Below are positions 30,645 to 33,029 of a stretch of DNA of 33,029 bases, one piece after another. How positions within the stretch are numbered: position 1 is the stretch's first letter; each line of letters starts with the position of its first letter. This DNA is from CG2-30-44-17 sp964344725 (GTDB taxonomy: Bacteria > Patescibacteriota > Gracilibacteria > UBA1369 > UBA12470): positions 1 to 33,029 of the forward strand of contig CAYFOI010000015.1 of the NCBI GenBank assembly GCA_964344725.1. Reading direction: 5' to 3'. Both the position numbers and the translations under genes were made by a program. Under the pieces are notes generated by a model, which was not told where the DNA came from, searched no databases, and saw only the letters and a program-made list of their open reading frames with translations.

Positions 30645-30648
30645 CACA

Positions 30649-32877
30649 ATGAAATCCACTCTTATAAAAGTCAGTATCCCTGTAGGCGAAAACAAAGCTG
30701 AAACGTTTGAGCAGATGCTTGTCAATCTCCACGAGGTACTAGATGGAGTTTCGCTTGGACTGGAGTTGGTTTCGAAGGACCAGCACATATACTTTGTCTT
30801 TAGGATACCAGAGCAGTTGAAAACGGCAGTTGAAGGTCAAATATACGCGCTGTATCCACATGCGGAGATCTATAGTTCAGAAGAATACATAACGACATCA
30901 GTTCAAGGCGGTTTCGCAGCAGCGGAATTGTTTTTAAAAAGATCAGATATTTACCCGATCGAGACGTACAAAGGATTTGATGGAGATTCTCTCTCCGGAA
31001 TTTTCTCGGTCTTATCAAAAGCTGCGCAGGATGAAGAAATTTGGATACAAACGCTTGTTGAACCTCTTCAGGACGATTTTAAATTGAACTTTATCAGAAG
31101 CTGGAGGATGAAGATGAACTCGATTGCAAGAATTTTCCGCCTTCGAGACAGACTCAAGCTCAAAGGATTAGCCAATCTAAGACAGCAAGAAAAAGCTGCA
31201 TTTGACGCCAAAGCAGGGAAGCACGCTTTCAAAGTATCTGTTCGCATAGCATACAAAGCGCGAACTCAGCAGGAAGCTAACAACAAGCTCATCTCCCTAG
31301 TAAAATCCTATACCCAGTTCAACACAATCGATTTCAACAGTTTCAAGGTAGCAAAAATGAACAAGGCTAATTTCGTACAAGCTGCAAAATCTCTCAAATA
31401 TCGCCACAGCATGATCATGAGCTGTGAGGAGACAGCAAGCTTATATCACTTCCCAAATCCAGATATAGTTCCACATATCGTACATGTAACATCAAGGAAA
31501 GCTGAACCGCCACAAGACCTGCCTAAGCAAGGCAAGCTTGGTCCGGGCGAGATGTCTGTGTTTGGTGCAACCAACTATCACAATCAACAGATCCGTTTCG
31601 GTATCAAGCGTGTCGATCGGCGTCGCCATCTTTATGTTGTCGGCAAATCTGGTACTGGTAAAAGTAAATTCCTAGAGCTTCTTATAATCTCAGATATCTT
31701 AGCGGGAAAAGGTGTTGGAGTACTCGATCCTCACGGTGATCTTGTAGACGCAGTACTCAAATATATTCCACCAGAACGCAAGGATGACGTAGTGATTTTC
31801 GATCCTGCAGACCTGGATTATCCTATTGCGTTTAATCCTCTCGAGCAGGTCCCGCCAGAGCTTCGCCTTAGAGTAACTATTGGTTTTGTGGAAATTTTCA
31901 AAAAACTTTTTGGTGCGAACTGGACTCCTCGTCTTGAACATGTGCTCCGATATACAACACTTGCGCTTCTCGATTCGCCTAACACAACGGTGCTTTCAAT
32001 CTTGAAGATGCTTTCTGATAAAAATTATCGCCAAAGGATCGTTGCAAACATCCAGGACTCTGTGATTAAGAATTTCTGGGTGAACGAGTTTGCTTCTTGG
32101 AGTGAAAAATTCGACAACGAAGCAATTATGCCGCTTCTCAATAAGGTGGGACAGTTCGTTTCAACATCACTTATTAGAAATATTATCGGTCAGCCAGAAA
32201 ATCGTATTAATATCCGTGAACTAATGGATACTGAGAAGATTCTTTTGATGAAAATCTCAAAGGGTAAACTCGGTGAAGAAAACTGTGGACTCATCGGTGC
32301 GATGATGGTGACCAAAATTCAACAGGCTGCAATGGCACGTGCTGATACGCCAGAAGAAGAGAGGAAAGATTTCTACCTGTATTGTGACGAGTTCCAATAC
32401 TTCGCCACAGACACTTTTGCAGAAATTCTTTCGGAAGCTCGAAAATATCGTCTCAATATCACAATGGCCCATCAGTATATGGGGCAGCTTTCCGATATTG
32501 TTAAAACAACGGTATTTGGTAATGTAGGCTCAATAATCAGTTTCCGTGTTGGAGCCGAAGACGCTGTGATTCTTGAGAAAGAGTATACTCCTAAATTCAA
32601 TGTTCGAGACATCATCAACCTTGGTGTCCGAGAATTCTATACAAAGATGTCGATCGATGGACAAATCCGCGACGCATTTTCAGGTCGTACAGTAGATGTC
32701 CCTAAACCAGTTAATGACATTGCTGACGAAATCCGCGATCTATCCAGAGCCAAGTATGCTCGACCACGCACAGAGGTAGAAGCAATCTTGCAAAAATGGG
32801 AAGAAGGTGCAGAAGACGGATCGGACATTAACCCTGCAGACGCAGGAGAGACAGAATTTGCAGAGCCACTGATTTAA
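30649..32877 (+). CDS. VirD4/TraD-like conjugative-type ATPase (DUF87/TraG-D family)
   Basis: A 742-residue protein. Residues 1 to about 285 form an N-terminal domain without membrane segments, with two repeat-like halves (KVSIPVGENKAE..., KVSVRIAYKARTQQEA...). The RecA-like motor follows: Walker A GKSGTGKS (332-339), LDPHGD (359-364, characteristic of TraD/VirD4-type coupling ATPases), and Walker B in FYLYCDEFQYFA. Next come SEARKYRLNITMAHQYMGQL and FSGRTVDVPKP near the end. Such proteins pump DNA or protein through type IV systems or pili; in CPR genomes they are common and often lack a full secretion set, as here. Two -10 elements and a TAG array lie upstream. The acidic C-terminus is short. 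Confidence 0.85.
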   Translation: MKSTLIKVSIPVGENKAETFEQMLVNLHEVLDGVSLGLELVSKDQHIYFVFRIPEQLKTAVEGQIYALYPHAEIYSSEEYITTSVQGGFAAAELFLKRSDIYPIETYKGFDGDSLSGIFSVLSKAAQDEEIWIQTLVEPLQDDFKLNFIRSWRMKMNSIARIFRLRDRLKLKGLANLRQQEKAAFDAKAGKHAFKVSVRIAYKARTQQEANNKLISLVKSYTQFNTIDFNSFKVAKMNKANFVQAAKSLKYRHSMIMSCEETASLYHFPNPDIVPHIVHVTSRKAEPPQDLPKQGKLGPGEMSVFGATNYHNQQIRFGIKRVDRRRHLYVVGKSGTGKSKFLELLIISDILAGKGVGVLDPHGDLVDAVLKYIPPERKDDVVIFDPADLDYPIAFNPLEQVPPELRLRVTIGFVEIFKKLFGANWTPRLEHVLRYTTLALLDSPNTTVLSILKMLSDKNYRQRIVANIQDSVIKNFWVNEFASWSEKFDNEAIMPLLNKVGQFVSTSLIRNIIGQPENRINIRELMDTEKILLMKISKGKLGEENCGLIGAMMVTKIQQAAMARADTPEEERKDFYLYCDEFQYFATDTFAEILSEARKYRLNITMAHQYMGQLSDIVKTTVFGNVGSIISFRVGAEDAVILEKEYTPKFNVRDIINLGVREFYTKMSIDGQIRDAFSGRTVDVPKPVNDIADEIRDLSRAKYARPRTEVEAILQKWEEGAEDGSDINPADAGETEFAEPLI

Positions 32878-32883
32878 AACAAC

Positions 32884-33018
32884 ATGCCGAAAGAGCTGCC
32901 AGGATACGAGGGGAATTACGGAACCGTAGAAGATTTGGGGGCAGATACAGTCGTTGATGCTCGAGGAGTAGTGCACGCTACCGTTCATTTTCGGGTGCGT
33001 AACTTGGCAAAAACTTAG
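32884..33018 (+). CDS. Possible small protein downstream of the ATPase gene
   Basis: A 44-codon frame starting 7 bases after the ATPase stop (MPKELPGYEGNYGTVEDLGA..., ending RVRNLAKT). Spacing fits an operon partner, and the composition is ordinary coding. No family recognised; it ends 11 bases before the window edge. Chance occurrence cannot be excluded. Confidence 0.4.
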   Translation: MPKELPGYEGNYGTVEDLGADTVVDARGVVHATVHFRVRNLAKT

Positions 33019-33029
33019 AAGAATTTGGG

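Noticed and set aside
1..33029. Recoding of UGA (Gracilibacteria/Absconditabacteria code)
   Set aside because: UGA ends murG and several other genes in tight ATGA overlaps, and Trp is encoded by UGG, so the standard code fits.
1..33029. tRNA or rRNA genes, insertion sequences, prophage or attachment sites
   Set aside because: I looked for T-loop GTTCGA contexts, CCA ends, transposase motifs and terminal inverted repeats and saw none that form a credible gene or element.

Overview
The window looks like a chromosomal segment of an uncultured, small-genome bacterium, most likely of the Candidate Phyla Radiation (Patescibacteria). This is inferred from four things: very tight packing with ATGA start/stop overlaps and overlapping convergent stops; an alanyl-tRNA synthetase of 597 residues that ends after the editing domain; paired bacterial PH-domain membrane proteins, a LemA-like protein and a VirD4/TraD-like ATPase typical of these genomes; and many small membrane proteins without relatives I recognise. 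UGA is a normal stop (for example the murG/glycosyltransferase ATGA overlap), so the UGA=Gly code of Gracilibacteria/Absconditabacteria is not used. The ten Ns at 10815-10824 show this is an assembled scaffold.

Layout. (1) 1-8687: surface-polysaccharide locus. A minus-strand run from 7701 encodes a GT4-NodB deacetylase fusion, a DegT-like PLP protein, a FemAB-like acyltransferase, a SanA/DUF218 membrane protein and a GT4 glycosyltransferase. A CDP-paratose/tyvelose epimerase-like protein and the first 13 codons of another glycosyltransferase follow at the left edge. A GT2 glycosyltransferase diverges from it at 7758. (2) 8790-13454: a DUF1385/YqhQ membrane protein, a membrane-anchored amidohydrolase-like protein with altered metal ligands, NAD(P)H-hydrate dehydratase, and an MscS channel with a long repetitive acidic tail. 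(3) 13567-18992: a lipoprotein with MopE-like acidic/Cys repeats, a slipin with aroE, a multipass membrane protein with lspA, and orphans. (4) 19117-24265: a plus-strand operon ftsW-murG-GT4-small membrane protein-PH-PH-LemA-like. (5) 24262-30450: lipoproteins, miaB, a SemiSWEET transporter and alaS. (6) 30649-33018: a large VirD4/TraD-like ATPase and a small downstream ORF.

Most genes serve the cell envelope: polysaccharide synthesis, lipid II synthesis and flipping/polymerisation, lipoprotein maturation by LspA with three or four candidate lipoprotein substrates, and mechanosensing. Housekeeping genes (aroE, nnrD, miaB, alaS) are interspersed.

The most unusual signal is not a gene. At nine places there are short arrays, mostly with a 7-base period, whose only constant part is TAG or TAA at the start of each unit on the minus strand. 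Because 7 is not a multiple of 3, successive units put stops in all three frames. Five arrays supply the actual stop codon of the gene they follow, two lie just upstream of plus-strand genes, and two lie inside reading frames (the MscS tail and a GT4 linker). In the MscS copy, the single unit whose TAG would be in frame reads AAG. All nine arrays have the same polarity whatever the gene direction.
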